A stretch of DNA of 64,000 nucleotides from Allacma fusca. Taxonomy: Eukaryota > Arthropoda > Collembola > Symphypleona > Sminthuridae. The translations under genes were made by a program, and so were the position numbers. The first letter of the stretch is position 1; each line of letters begins with the position of its first letter. Below the pieces are notes generated by a model that was not told where the DNA came from, did no database searches, and saw only the letters and a program-made list of their open reading frames with translations. The DNA is taken from the NCBI GenBank assembly GCA_947179485.1, contig OX359245.1, forward strand, positions 80,463,067 through 80,527,066. The letters are read 5' to 3'. Below, piece by piece: positions 13,904-26,112 of this stretch.

Positions 13904-14382
13904 TCATTCCTGTAAAAAGATAAAACTCATAGACCACGGGATTCCCGTTTCCATGCTCAACGTTCCTAGGAGGCGAAAGACTTGTAAAGGATTTGATATG
14001 ATTTGATGAGGTGTGTCTGTAATCATAAGCTCGGACAAGACAAGTTGACGGGAATACTCTTCCTGTATGGCTTCTTGTATATATTTCAATAGATGTGGTG
14101 CTGAGGTTGTTGGGAAGCAATCTGAGAGTAATTGAAATGCTAGACATGAAACCTGTGTCACTTAGATAAATTGTCCCATGTTAGATCCCATATTAAATTC
14201 GTGCTTAATTGTGTTGGGGAATATTTCTTATTCGTAGTTATCGCCATATGTTTATGTGGAATGCTGTGTCTTAATGTTTTCAAATGCAATAAATGTGAGG
14301 TATGTGTGACGTCTTGCTCATAATGACTCCAAAAGAGAAGCTCATTTACATGCGGAATATTGCAGCGGAGTTCGTCGCACAT
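13904..14382 (-). pseudogene. Unrecognised protein fragment interrupted by a frameshift
   Basis: Two overlapping minus-strand ORFs have convincing protein-like composition: 14158-14382 (74 aa, contains IPHVNELLFWSHYEQDV and ends in LIWDLTWDNLSK) and 13904-14161 (contains CLAFQLLSDCFPTTSAPHLL and SELMITDTPHQI). They meet at 14158-14163, where AAG TGA in the first frame becomes AAG GTG ACA CAG if one base is re-read. A single-base deletion, or an assembly error, therefore separates one continuous helical-looking protein. There is no room for an intron. The ORF extends left into a stop near 13904, and stops lie just upstream of 14382, so it may be an exon pair or a processed fragment. No family could be named. 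Confidence 0.4.
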
Positions 14383-14459
14383 TCTGTTGTAAGAGTTGTA
14401 GTTTTGTGTTTATTATAGGGTTTCAAAATAAAGGCGTTTGTAAGGGTCAAGTATAAGGG

Positions 14460-14740
14460 TTCAGATTTCAATTAACAGTGAGTAATGGATCAAGGGTAGC
14501 TTTTCAAGTTCAAGGTCAAGTTCATTTGAGGGTTCAGCTTGACGCATTTTTACACTCGAGATTTCACAGACTTTGGATTTCATGAGATGCGAAGAGCAGT
14601 TTGGACTCTCGAGGAATACAAAAGTGATTTGATTTAATGTTCAGGGAAGGTTTGACATAATGACTGAATAATGACATTGTAATGGAATTCCATCTCCAGC
14701 ATTATTAATCATAGCAGGAATTTTGACGTATTTCTCAATT
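14460..14740. repeat. Duplicated block S, copy 1
   Basis: Homologous by eye to 41830-42150: shared phrases include CAAGGTCAAGT, TTTTTACACT(C/T)GAG and CATCTCC(A/G)GCATTATTAATCA. Part of the ancient tandem duplication spanning about 14-53 kb. Confidence 0.6.
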
Positions 14741-15589
14741 TCCCTCATTCTCTCCGTTTATCCTGAATTCCCCGAAACCAAAATGTTTTGGTACATAATC
14801 TCTTTAGACGTCGCATTCAGTTCAACACTATTCAATTCCACATTCAAATGCACACAAATACATGCCAAGTTCCATTGTAAATTTCGCAAGAAGTTCGTAC
14901 ACGAAGCAATGCAAGCTTAAAATTTGATGATCTATTGGAATTTCTAGTTGAATTCAAATTTTGTTACTTTTTGAATTTCAGTTTAAGTTCAAGTGTGAGG
15001 TCAAGTTTGAACTCACTAAAAATCTGAAACTTAAACCTGATTGTGAGCTCAAGTTTATAAATTCAAGGTTGACTTGGCAACAACAGATCAAGTTTAATTC
15101 AAGTTTGAGTTCAAGTTTGATTTGAAAATTATTTGTGGGCCCAAATATAGATATTTCCTATTGAAGTCTCGTGCGAGTTTATTTTTTGAAAAATTGAAGT
15201 TCAAGATTCAGTTTCAAAGGAATTTTCAGGAGTGAGATTCAACTTGAGTTCAAGTTTAAGGTTTTAATTGAGTTTGAGTGCAATATTCTAATTGAGTTAA
15301 TCTTTAAGGTTTTATGAGTTTGAGTGCAGGATTTAACTTCATGTCAATTTTAGAAATTTCATTAGTTTAAGTGGGAGATCCAACTTGAGTTGAAAAGTTA
15401 AATTCGTTTTACTCGAAAGTTGCATTTCGAATCAACGCTATGAAAAAACATAACCCTTTGGGGGCTATATGTTGAAAGGTTTTAATTTTAGGAATTGGTG
15501 GAATGGACTTGAGATGCTAAGCGGGTCGTCGAAAAACTTCGTCGGAGACGTTAAAAACGTCAGATATTACATAAATGGCGTTCAATATC
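14741..15589. other. TTCAAG-rich degenerate sequence, no gene
   Basis: Contains scattered degenerate copies of words such as TTCAAGTTTGAG, apparently decayed relatives of the 19-bp minisatellite. One plus-strand ORF of 65 codons (14723-14920) has no protein-like features. Confidence 0.5.
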
Positions 15590-16600
15590 TCCAGTTAGTG
15601 CCATCATAATACATGAATTCACGTACTTCCAATAAATTTTTCGCCAAAGTTCCAAATTGTCCTGATTTGCACGAGTCCTGGAAATGGATGGGAAAGTGTC
15701 TCATTCACAAATGTAGCAACAAATCCCATCCAAAACTTTTTCCCACAAAATTGCATAATTAATCCCAATTTCAATTTATCATTCAATTCATTCCCAAAAA
15801 CAAGGTCTCCACAAAAACATCCATTTTATTCAGCCACACAATCCATCTGCTCATGTTTCTCCATTTGTCCAAAATCTCCCGCAAACAATCCAACATCCCA
15901 CGGAAACCCACTTCTTCTCACAAGTAAACCATTTCCGATTCGGAAACCAATTTTGAACACTTCCATAAATTTCTTCAAATTTGAGGTCAAGTTTTCTTCA
16001 AATTAAATTTCAAACCTGGCATTCATTTTAGCTTCAAATTGGTTGTGAATTTTGGAGAAATCGATAGAAATGTATTGGGAAATTGGTAAAACAAATTTGG
16101 GAAAAATGGTAAAAAAATTGGAGAAATCGGTAAAAAATATGTGAAAAAAATTTAAATTTTTTTAGGGAAACTACGAAAAGCTCCCAAATATATTTTGGCA
16201 AAATTGGCTGTAAGTCTAAAAAGATCTTTTCATTAAAATCTTATGAATGTACTTAGAACAGGGTGGTCAGTTTTGTAAAAATTAGGGAAAATCCTCTGCA
16301 AAGTTAGGGAGAAAATCGCAATGTAAATTGCTGATCAAATGTTGGTCAATCCAGGCAAAGATGACATTTCAGGGAATTGTGGATTGAGAGTAGAGTTTAC
16401 GATTAATCTTAGTAAATGACCGTGGAAGACACGAGTTGTTTATTTGAAGTTTCACTCATCAATTTTGCTCCGGCATTAATTTATTCAGGATTGTAAAGAT
16501 ATTGATGGTGGTTAAAGGAGTTGAAAATGGCTGAGGAAGAGCTGACAGGGACTGGGAATGTGACAAATCAAAGACCTTTGGAATTGAACCTGTGACCTCA
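15590..16600. repeat. Duplicated block a, copy 1
   Basis: Matches 31620-32470 in the same order: CAAAATCTCCCGCAAACAA, TTGGAGAAATCGAT and, very closely, GAGGAAGAGCTGACAGGGAC at 16530 and 32411. The near-identity of that last segment, in otherwise diverged DNA, is notable. Confidence 0.65.
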
Positions 16601-17289
16601 GAGTGGAGAAGGACAAAAAACAAAAGCACCAATTAATTTTATTTCATTCTTCCTCTTCCATTTATTTCAATAAATTTAGCTCCTTTTGTATCTCACTCTT
16701 CTGCAATAGCTTATTAGCTTGTCCAATGTTTTTTATCACGTGACAGTGTTGAGCTCATGCTGCAAAGTGTTGGCGAATGTTAAGCCATGTCAGGCTGAGG
16801 TCAAGTTAAGGTCAAGTGCGTGTATGTCTTGGGAGTATCTGATAATTATCAAGTATAACTAATTGCTCCGAAACACGTTACTTCTCGAAAGTACCTGAAG
16901 TTTTTAAAGCACGTGAAATCTCGGATGTAACCAAATTCTCTAAAGTGTCTGAATACTTGAGTACGTAATATTTGGCCCACAGCCGTTCTTCAGCGCTTGA
17001 ACTAATTTTCACGCTAATGACAGATAAAGCGAACCAAACTGAACGAACGAAAATTACGTAATGAATTGAATCGAACTTTGTAAAAATATTGTAAATACGA
17101 GCTGAACTAAACGTAACAACTGAAATGTAAAATGTATGAAATTCACTGTCCAGGGTTTTTGTGTTGAATACTTCCACTAAAGCCCACACTTTAGAGTAAC
17201 GTTTGAAATACATGCTAAAAAGAATTTGCACAATTCTTTCCCACATGTCAAACAATTTGTTTCAAGGTTTGGATAATTTGTGTAACGAA
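16601..17289. other. No gene recognised
   Basis: Includes a short copy of block b (16740-16850, GAGCTCATGCTG...GGCGAATGTTAAGCCATGTC). A 125-codon minus-strand ORF (16878-17255) is the longest here but is rich in F, Y, S, I and V without a recognisable domain, so it is not called. Confidence 0.45.
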
Positions 17290-17534
17290 AAAACACTTGT
17301 TTTTACAAGTAAACCATTTCCGCTTAACAGACTTATTTTAGTCGCTTCTCTGAAATTCTTTAATTTTTAGGTCCCGTTTGACTTCAAGTTATAGTTCAAG
17401 TATAGTTCCCAGGTTTACATGATGTTTGGCTTTAAGGCTGAGTTGAAGTTTGAAATCAAGTTTTAGATTAATTTTATTATCAAGTTTGGGATGAAGTTTC
17501 GATCACGATTCGTTAGTGGCCAAGTTTGAGAATT
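17290..17534. repeat. Duplicated block c, copy 1 (left flank of minisatellite)
   Basis: Homologous to 28900-29110, 42390-42600 and 51040-51190: TTCTCACAAGTAAACCATTT-like phrase, GAAATTCTTTAATTTTTAGG and GATGTTTGGCTTTAAGG(C). It precedes a CAAGTTTGAG minisatellite in all four places. Confidence 0.75.
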
Positions 17535-17960
17535 AAATTCAAGTTTGAGATTTGAATTCACGCTTGAGATTTGAATTCACGCTTGAGATTTGAATTCACG
17601 CTTGAGATTTGAATTCACGCTTGAGATTTGAATTCACGCTTGAGATTTGAATTCACTCTTGAGATTTGAATTCATGCTTGAGATTTGAATTCATGCTTGA
17701 GATTTGAATTCACGCTTTTGATTTGAATTCACGCTTGAGATTTGAATTATTCAAGTTTGAGATTTGAATTCAAGTTTGAGAATTGAATTCAAGTTTGAGA
17801 ATGGAATTCAAGTTTGAGAATTGAATTCAAGTTTGAGAATTGAATTCAAGTTTGAGATTTAAATTCACGCTTGAGATTTGAACTCAAGTTTGAGAATTGA
17901 ATTGAAGTTTGAGATTTGAACTCAAGTTTGAGATTTGAATTCAAGCTTGAGGTTTGAATT
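17535..17960. repeat. 19-bp minisatellite, locus 1
   Basis: About 22 units of TTCACGCTTGAGATTTGAA and the variant TTCAAGTTTGAGAATTGAA. Two variant classes are clustered rather than interspersed, indicating local expansions. Confidence 0.9.
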
Positions 17961-18039
17961 TCTTGTTTGACTTAAAGAGTAGAAACATGTTGAATCGAGT
18001 TTGAATTCTCGAATTTGGGTTTTGAGATCAAGTTTCCAG

Positions 18040-18480
18040 ATGCTTGTGTTTTTAAAGGTTTTTATTACTAAACTGAACTGAACTCATGATGGAGTAATGC
18101 CTGACGAATGTTAAGCATTGCAAGGTTTAGGTCAAGCTAAGGTCAAGTGCGGTTAAAATACTTCATTTATCTCCTCACTGGGGAATAACCAACACAACGA
18201 TAATGAACACCCTGCATAGTCCACAAGTTGAATATTCTTTGTATTATGGGAATTACAATAAGCAAACATTCGAATATTCCTAAATTCTATTTATTTTTCT
18301 GAAATCAGCAACTTTTATTTGCTAATAAAAATTTAATAATAGGGGTGAATGTCTCATTAATTTTAAAATATGTTTTTGTCACGTTACCGGTTTTGGAAAA
18401 AATGCGAGAACGATATATTTTGAAACCGAGAGACGAATCAAGGAGATATCATTGAAACAGTCGCTTCGTACAATGTTTTA
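18040..18480. repeat. Duplicated blocks b and d, copy 1 (right flank)
   Basis: Homologous to 31370-31600 (block b only), 43040-43480 and 51760-52180. Shared landmarks: TTTTTATTACTAAACTG, TGACGAATGTTAAGC, GGTCAAG(T/C)...GGTCAAGTGCGG, CCACAAGTTGAATATTCTT and TTTTGTC(A/T)CGTTACC. Confidence 0.75.
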
Positions 18481-18839
18481 ACCCACCTTTGCTGGGAGTC
18501 CTTTCCTGTGCTCGAGATAAATAATAATAATTCTTGTAGGATCCGACGGATCTGAAAATGTAAAGGAAACGCAACGATCGTGGGAAACTCCGTTTTAAAG
18601 ATGAGTTAAATAGAAAGTTTTGATTTTGTTAAAATGTACAATCTTACAATGTATTTACCATCTTATTTTGCTGAAACATATTTGCTGAATGTGGACTAAA
18701 TAATGTACAAAACGCGGAAACCCGTGACCCACAAATCTCATAACAAACGTCGCTGTTGGTGAACCTCTGCTGCGTGGGAATTCGAAGTGCTGCGTAACTT
18801 AAAATGGCTAATGACCGTTGAATCAAACGGTTTAGCTTA

Positions 18840-19225
18840 AAAGTTCAAATGTGTTTTTATTTTCTTCAATTTGTAGAATATTCTGGACGTTAAATTAATT
18901 TTCTAAATTTTCCTAAATTTTCCTAAATTTTCCTGAATTTTCCTGAATTTTTAAAGCAATCAATTTAGGAAGATTATTTGGAATTTTCAACCTATTTTTA
19001 GTAATTATAGAAATGTAGGAAAATGTGTTTATGATCTTGAAACAATTTAAAAATGGTGACAACCACAAGAAGTTTTGGTTTTTGTGTGCTGTGAAGCAAA
19101 GGCTACATCGACTACATTGCAGCCGCATCGAAATGAATTTTCTTTGAATCGAAGCTGCATCGGAATGATTTTGCTTCTAATCGAAACTGCATCGAAATTA
19201 TCTATTTTGCTTTGAATCGAACGAA
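18840..19225. repeat. Duplicated block e and a four-unit 32-bp repeat relic
   Basis: 18840-19090 resembles the 3' flank of the gene at 43829 (43580-43790; compare AATGTGTTTATGATCTTGAAACAA with AATGCGTTTATAATTTTTGG) and also 33430-33650. It runs into about four degenerate units of the 32-bp word GAATCGAAGCTGCATCG... found expanded at 49615-50330. Any terminal exon that should lie here has been lost. Confidence 0.55.
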
Positions 19226-20279
19226 AACAGAACACACACATGCGTGAACACAAATATTATTATGTAGGTAAATGCACGTACGTCTTATTAACATACAGGT
19301 ACTTAATTGATCATTTAAAATTATTCTACAAACCTTAAACTTTGCATTATCAAGCTATTCTTGTTTTCAGTATTTGAGAAAATAATTATGAATGTTTGGT
19401 TTAGGCTAAAAAATAATACCCCCAAAGTAAAGTACAAACAACACAAATTTTACAACCGGTTGGACGTTCTTTAAAAAAATTAAAGGTCAGAATGTTAAAT
19501 TTTCAAAATGTTTGCACCGAAGAACAAATGTTCTCAAAGTTTCTCTCTGATTTTATTGAACATGCTTACAACTCCCCGCGTTGAGTCCTGCAAAATACGG
19601 CTTAGGAAAGGTAATTAAAATTTCCACATTTCTGTATCAAAATAGGTTTTTAAAATGTTTAATGTAAATTTTGAGCACTGGCTTGAATAGAGGTAAATAA
19701 AAATTGTAAACATTGCGAATTGATACACCAGGAAAGTAACCGTTTGATAGAGAAATACAGCGGCAAATTAAAAATCATCTCGTCTTAACGCCTGTCTGGT
19801 TCTTTTAGTTATTTTGCATCGGAACAAAACACTCAGAATCGATACTGTCAATTGAACCTCTGTGGTTCATCTCTATTGAACTAACTCTTGTTGTTCCACC
19901 GAATTCGGATTTTTGAGACAGAACCGGATTCTTCCTGTTTGCTGTCAATTAGCAATATTAAATATATGTGAGGTATGTTGACCATGTTGTGGCGAAATCC
20001 TGATTTACTATTTTGGTATGTTTCTAAATTGCTCCATTGTTGCACCCATTTGAAGGCCCTTAAAAATTTCCATCACGACACTTCAAATTAGATTTTTTGC
20101 AAAATATTTGACGAGTTAAATAAAAAAAGCATTAGCATTCCTATTTTCCACATAATAATCCTGACTTCTAGCCACTTGTTTTCAGTAACCACAATTTTTG
20201 AGCTACCTTATAGTTGAAAAAAATTTCCAAAGATCTAAAACATTTGCTACAAACAAGAGCAACAACTCATACATGGAGT
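19226..20279. other. No gene recognised
   Basis: AT-rich sequence without a supportable ORF, exon, transposon terminus or tandem repeat. Confidence 0.45.
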
Positions 20280-20760
20280 AACAATAAACACTAACCGTGT
20301 TCTATAATATTTAATGGGATGAAACAAAACGAAGAAATTGACATTTGAATAATTATTTCTAGAGACTTTGCTCAACGTGCCTACGACACTTGATACAAGC
20401 GAATAAAATAACTCGAATGTTTATATTCTGAACCCAAAAGTGTGATTTATAATTTGCTACATTCTTTGACGCATATTTATAAACAACAGACCATCTGCAA
20501 GAAACGATTCCTGCAATTCTGCAACTGCCTCGACAAATTTTGGAATAATGGAAAAGTAATTTGGTTAAATGAATGTCTTGTAAAATTCTTGTTCGTTTGT
20601 GCAATAGATACAATTTTGTTGTGGCCATAAATAAATAAGGCTACAGGTACAATAACATGTAATTATCCTAGTTGATCGTTTTTCCGAAACATTTGTTAAA
20701 ACGTTTGAAGGAAATGTTCGGTTTACAACGCTTAATCGCAAATGGTAAATATTGACGACT
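20280..20760. repeat. Duplicated block R2, copy 1
   Basis: Homologous to 35850-36270: AATAATTATTTC, TTTGCTCAACGTGCCTACGA, GTGATTTATAATTTGCTACA and TTTGGTTAAATGAATGT are shared with few changes. Short ORFs on both strands exist in both copies but are not conserved in frame across their length. Confidence 0.7.
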
Positions 20761-20889
20761 TTGAAAAATTTTAAATCCTTATAGAAATAATAGTAATTTA
20801 TTAAAAATGATTATTATAATGATGGAAAGCATTTTCCATTTTTCACATTGCGTAGTTAAATTAAATCGGCTTTTTTATTTTATTTTGGA

Positions 20890-21090
20890 AGTTTCGTTTA
20901 GCTTCTGAAACACATACGTGGCTGCGTTTGCGAATGTGCAAAGGCAGCAGAATATAGGAACTATCTGAAATTAACATTAAGCGGAATAGGAAGTTGCTCA
21001 AAACATGACATTGTTTGGTATAGGACGTAGTCCAAAAAATAAACTTGCGTATATAAAAGAAATATCTGCGAGAGTGTCTTAGGTTGCTGA
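20890..21090. repeat. Duplicated block P, short copy
   Basis: Shares GCAGCAGAATATAGGAACT, TGAAATTAACATTAAGCGGA and GGACGTAGTCCAAAAAATAAAC with 24540-24760, 33770-33930 and 49230-49370. Within it the two phrases AAATTAACATT(G/A)...AATAGGA and AAAATAACATTG...ATAGGAC look like two degenerate units of the 33-bp word of the left-hand satellite. Confidence 0.65.
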
Positions 21091-22450
21091 TTCTTTAGAG
21101 GAGAGTCAATTCAAGTAAAAATTGTTCACGCCTAATTCAGCAACCATTGCATGTATACGCACCAAATTTTCCAACAATAAAATTTTTGTGTCGGCACATG
21201 TCTGCGGTGTACTTAAATTAAGTTTGGTTCCGGGACGGGAATCCGAATCCGAATTTCACAGTGCCCCAAAAACTTTGTACCTCCAGTGGATGTAAATAAA
21301 CAATTGCATTGATTACTTGTAAATATACACAAATAGATCACTGATAGTAGAATTGGAATTTAAAACGAATTTTTGAAATTAGATACTTACAATACCTAAA
21401 AAATGGGCTTAAAGAAAAGTATTGGAATCGGAATCGGAATTAGTATCCGAAAAAAATAACAAAAATTGAAAATTTGTTTCGACCATACAATGCCATTTGT
21501 CAAGTATTTCAAAGGTTTCAAGGTTTAAAAAAGTATTCGTATTCAAGCTCCTTCCCGTCCGTGGTTTGGTTAATCATGGCGTCGTGGTTTATACATACAA
21601 CCTAGTTAGTGTTTTGCTTAGCAAGTGCTCAACCGTCCAGATGGATTTGTTCTTGATTAAAACCGAAATGGCCTACGGGGAATTTCAATAGATGATAAAG
21701 GGTATATTTCGTGGTAAAAATACATTGAGTAGCATTCAATTACTTCTTTTCCATCGGATGTGCACCGGTTTGCTTTTAGTCAAAAACTGTATCAAACCTG
21801 TTTTGTTTTTATTCCAAAATCTATCGGGACAGTTATTTATTATAGGCAAATTTATTTTCAACGGAAATTACAATTAATCGAAACAACTTTCTTTCGTTGA
21901 AATATATTTGTAATGGAAATTAACATTATGCGCAATAAGTTGAAAAATTGAATCTTTTAGGAACATATGGGTCTTCAAAATTTGTGTGTTAAATCCCGTA
22001 TAAAATTTGGAATTGAAAGTACAATTTAAATTTTACGTCATTTTCATATCGAGACTAACTGGATTTTCCAACGAATGGCGAAGCAGAGGCAAGTCAAGAG
22101 CAACTACGGAAAGTACTCAGATACGGAAAACCGTTTGACAAAAAAATTCAGCTTATTCAAGATGGGTTTACGTGAAACATGTACCTCCCATGTTATATAA
22201 ATGCCATTTAAAATTCCCAGTTTTAAATTTCGGGACAAATTAACTTCGAGTCATTTTTTATTAAAAACTACGAAGGACTTTTTAGGTGACAGGTGTGACT
22301 TAAAGTAGTACTCAAGGTTGGAGCAAACTAGTTTTGATGAAATTACTTGTAAGTGAACAGTCAAAATTTCAATGGGTGGTGATTGTGAATTACATGATAC
22401 ATTTATTTTGTATCAAAATTGTTTCCAGTTTGCAACTTCAAAATAGCGTG
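21091..22450. other. No gene recognised
   Basis: Contains small clusters of ATCCGAATCCGAA (21241-21256) and its near inverse GGAATCGGAATCGGAATTAG (21424-21443) that may be the sub-terminal words of another decayed hAT-like element, but no terminal repeat or target duplication was found. ORFs at 21497-21877 have no recognisable features. Confidence 0.4.
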
Positions 22451-22458
22451 ATTGAAAT

Positions 22459-24432
22459 CAGTGCTGCGATCGGGTCAAGTAATTTCAAAACTTGACCATG
22501 AACTTGACTTGACCACGAAACTTCAAGTAATTTTCAAGACACAACCTGAACTTGATAACTCACGGTCGTGTAATTACTTAACTTGTCAAGTTCAAGTAAT
22601 CAAGTAACTTTTGTAAGACCCGAACTTGATCACGTAGTTAAATTTCCAAATTGACTTGAACTTGACTTGAACTTGATAATTCAAGTTAAGTATCACAAAA
22701 AATTAAACATGGTCACAATAACTTGTCGAACTTGCTGCAGTAAATTATTTCCTTCAGACTGAAAACCAAAACGCATTTAGAAAACAATTTTACTGCTACT
22801 TTTTATTTAAAACCATTCGAGGACTTTGAGCGTATACTGAATACAGTAAAAGATTGATATAAGGGACTATATAATTTATAAAGGAATTTCCCTTATACAA
22901 AACGTCTAAAGCATTGTGTAAATGAAAGTTGGGGTCAAGCAAATGCATCACTGATATTGATACATACATTCCTTATAAGCTGAGCCCTTATAACGGACTT
23001 TCACTGTATATCTGACGAGTTTTACATGGTGTCAAGTTTTATTTAATGTTTATATATGTATATATACATATACCTATTTGAGCATTACCAGTACTCTAAT
23101 TTAAAATTCAATAAACTAGTATTTACTTATTTATTAAACACTTTTTGTAAAGAGCCATCTAAGCTCAATTTATATTGGAACTTATTTACACAGTTGAAAA
23201 TAATAATTCTAAGCAATAATATGAATTATCAAGATAATTCTTTCATTTCATGGAGAAGCCGCTGCAACAACTAACAATGAGCAACGTCTGGTAAACAAGA
23301 TCTTTATAAAACGGACTGGCATACGCAATCTAAAATTACTTGAACTTGACCATGAAATCTCAAGATCATGGTCAAGTTTTTTCTTTCCATTACTTGACCG
23401 TGAACTTGACTTGAGATTCAAGTAAATTTATCTTACTTGTACTTGAACCTGACTTGTCTTAGAATGTCATGGTCAAGACGAGTACGTGCTTGAACTTGAC
23501 CCGAAAGATTCAAGTAAAAATATTGGCCTAGTGGTCGGAACAATTCAATTCAATTCCAAATTTACAATTCAATCCAGTTTGAATACTGAACTGGATTAAA
23601 ATTTGTTTTTCAATTCGGTTCTGTATAAAACAATTCAATTCAATTCAGTTCACTTTATGAACTGAACTGAATTGTAAACCATTTGGTTCGCTCGGGCATA
23701 TTTAAATACTGCAAAGGTGGCTAGGGTGGCGCGTCAGCTAAGGCCATCTCTCCTTACCCTTTTTATAGTATAACATTGAGCTGATTTAAAAAATGCAAAA
23801 TTTTGTAAAAATAAAATTTTGATAATTTTTGAAAGCATTATGCTAGTAGCACTGACTATATAGTAAGTGTAAAAAAATTCCATTGAAATCGGTAGAACAG
23901 TTAGTCGTTTTTGATTTTTTACGTACGAACACGCATTACGATTTCAACCAATAAAGAATAACTTCTACAAGAGAGAGGACTAAAGACCATTCACAAAAAG
24001 TTTGAACAAAATTGGTTTGGAGGAAAACGTCGGGACAAACAGTTCCAAGCATCCACGGACAGCACTATCTTATAAGGGGGCTGGCACCACCCTAAAAATA
24101 TTAACACGTTTTAATGCTGGTTATATTGACGCAAAGATGGTACTAATCTTATCCTTATAATATCGGTTTTGATTCAGCCTGAAATTGTTTTGAATTGGAA
24201 TTCAAAGCAAACAATTCAATTTGATTCAAAAGGTGAACTGAATTATTCGGTTCAGTAAACGATCGAATTGAATTGAAAAATCCCTGAATTGAACCGAACT
24301 TAATTGAATTGAATTGTAAAATTGTAATTTAAACTGAATTGGTCCGACCACTATATTGGCCTACTTGAACTTGACCCGAACTTGAACTTGATTTGAAAAC
24401 TCAAGTATAACTTGAACTTGTCCGCAGCACTG
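22459..24432. mobile_element. Non-autonomous hAT-like element, CAGTGCTGCG type
   Basis: Left terminus CAGTGCTGCGATCGGG and right terminus (reverse complement) CAGTGCTGCGGACAAG share ten identical bases. The element is flanked by a perfect 8-bp duplication ATTGAAAT at 22451-22458 and 24433-24440. CAGTG termini with 8-bp duplications are diagnostic of the hAT superfamily. Both ends are packed with the word ACTTGAACTTGA and its reverse TCAAGTTCAAGT. No transposase ORF is present. The element is itself interrupted by a second hAT-like element (23529-24353), so its own length before that event was about 1.14 kb. Confidence 0.9.
23529..24353. mobile_element. Nested hAT-like element, TAGTGGTCGG type
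   Basis: Termini TAGTGGTCGGAACAATTCA and, from the right, TAGTGGTCGGACCAATTCA match at 18 of 19 positions. A perfect 8-bp duplication TATTGGCC flanks it (23521-23528 and 24354-24361), lying inside the older element at 22459-24432. Sub-terminal regions are made of CAATTCAATT-like words. The middle (about 23830-23935) contains CCATTGAAATCGGTAGAAC, a phrase resembling the tails of many arthropod retroposons, so the interior may hold a further insertion. No transposase. Confidence 0.92.
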
Positions 24433-24539
24433 ATTGAAATTTAGAATAAAAATATAATCAACTCTAATTTGTCAAAAAATGCCCTTATATTGATATATTT
24501 TTAATTGATAATTCATGCATATTAATTAAATTAAATCGG

Positions 24540-25144
24540 CTTTTAATCTTTGTAGAGTTATATTGGCTACTAAATCACAAAAGCGATTGCGTTAGCAAAA
24601 GTAAAAATACAGCTGAATTTAGGAACTGTGTGAAATTACATTGAATTGAATAGGAAGTTGTTCAAAATATCAAATTTTATGGCAAAGGACGTAGTCCAGA
24701 AAATAAACTTCCTCGTACAAAAGAAATATCCACATGAAATGCCTAAGATTGTTTTTTGGGTAAAGCAAAGTCGATTGAAATTAAAATCGGAAATGCGTTA
24801 TTTTGCTTTTGTTCGAAAACTGTACCGAGACAATTGTCCATCGAGAGCGTTTGATTTTAAATCCAAATTGGAGGGATAATATTGGTTTGAATGGAAATTG
24901 TATCTAACACTTTTGTTTCTACCGACACTGCAAGTTCAATATTTTTAAAATAAAAAACACAAAGATGTTGTTTTTAATCGGAATTCCTTCGAGACAACAT
25001 CTTGCTTTGAATCAAAGCTGCATAGTGTTAGCGATGCCATCGACATAAACGCTATACTAATTTCTTTTGTCTTGCAATGTGTAATAATCTCTCAGCTTCG
25101 ACACTTGACACTTGTCGTCCGGGCAGCCGGGTGTTTTCAGGAAG
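24540..25144. repeat. Duplicated block P with two-unit 32-bp repeat, copy 2
   Basis: Homologous to 33770-34470 and 49195-50500. Shared landmarks are GGACGTAGTCCAGAAAATAAAC, AAAGAAATATCCACATGAAA, CCATCGAGAGCGTTTGATTT, TTGTTTCTACCGACACTGCA and ACTTGTCGTCCGGGCAGCC. Only about two 32-bp units (24980-25060) are present here. Confidence 0.75.
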
Positions 25145-25152
25145 GTAAGAAA

Positions 25153-25975
25153 TAGGAGTGGGACTGTTCCGAAATGTTCCAGGATTTCTTGGCATGGTCT
25201 GGTCCTTGAGCCTGGACCGACCTATTTTATATGTTCTCAATGTAGGACCAGGACCATAAGGTCTTTTAGACTGTAGGACCGGAACCATCTAGCCCGTACA
25301 AATTGCTGGAACAGGAACATATGTTCTGTTCCTCAAAATAACTCGGACCAGACCGGAACAGAACAGACCAGACCACTAGGACCGAATAGGTTCATAATAC
25401 GATCACAACATTTGACAATTTAGTTAATGTTTTGAAAAATTTATTTGATTATTTGAAACGAAGTGTAAAATTGTCAATGATAATGAATGAAAATTGTATT
25501 TTTTAAATATTTTCTATTATTTTTACATAAGGAATTTTCCCAAATGTCTTCTTTACTAACCAATACTAAATACTAACGTGTGGCGGACACAATGCATGAT
25601 TCAGGAGGCCAGAATGTTCTCCGCGACACGCTGAATGAGAACTCTCCTTTGTTTTTCATCCAGCATGTAATATTGTATCGTCTCTCGATCGTATCATACT
25701 GTACAATCTAGCAATGCTATTCTATTCGCGGGAATTGGAAATACTTAAATGGTCATCTATCGAATCTGGTCCGACTATTTGAAATACATGCTGGAACGTT
25801 CCAAATGGTCTGGGCCAAACAAAGGACCAAACATTCTGGTCTGTTCTTTGAGCTGGACCAGGTTTAACTGGTCTATCAAGGTTCTTGGACTAGATACATT
25901 TGGTCCTTTCGTAAACAGGGAACAGACCAGAACGGACCAAAATTTCTGGTCCGGATCAGAACAGTCCCATTCCTA
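25153..25975. mobile_element. Non-autonomous hAT-like element, TAGGAGTGGG type
   Basis: Termini TAGGAGTGGGACTGTTC and, from the right, TAGGAATGGGACTGTTC match at 16 of 17. A perfect 8-bp duplication GTAAGAAA lies at 25145-25152 and 25976-25983. The paralogous block at 50340-50630 reads GGCAAGAAATCAAGAAAATT straight across the site, so an empty site is visible in the window. Sub-terminal zones carry many GGACCAG/CTGGTCC words. Minus-strand ORF 25052-25288 crosses the border and is not a gene. Length 823 bp. Confidence 0.95.
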
Positions 25976-26112
25976 GTAAGAAATCAAAAAAACTACAAAT
26001 TGATAGAAATAATTAATAATTGATAATATATATTTTTTTCAAAAATTAAAGAAAGTCATATCGACGGATGTAAAAATAATATTGAGTCGGATATATTTCG
26101 AAAGATCCAAAT

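Noticed and set aside
16878-17255. 125-codon minus-strand ORF
   Set aside because: Longest non-repeat ORF outside gag, but composition is F/Y/S/I-rich with no motif, splice context or homologous copy; not supportable as a gene.
21210-21480. Possible hAT-like mini-element with ATCCGAATCCGAA words
   Set aside because: Inverted words are present, but no terminal repeat or 8-bp duplication could be found.
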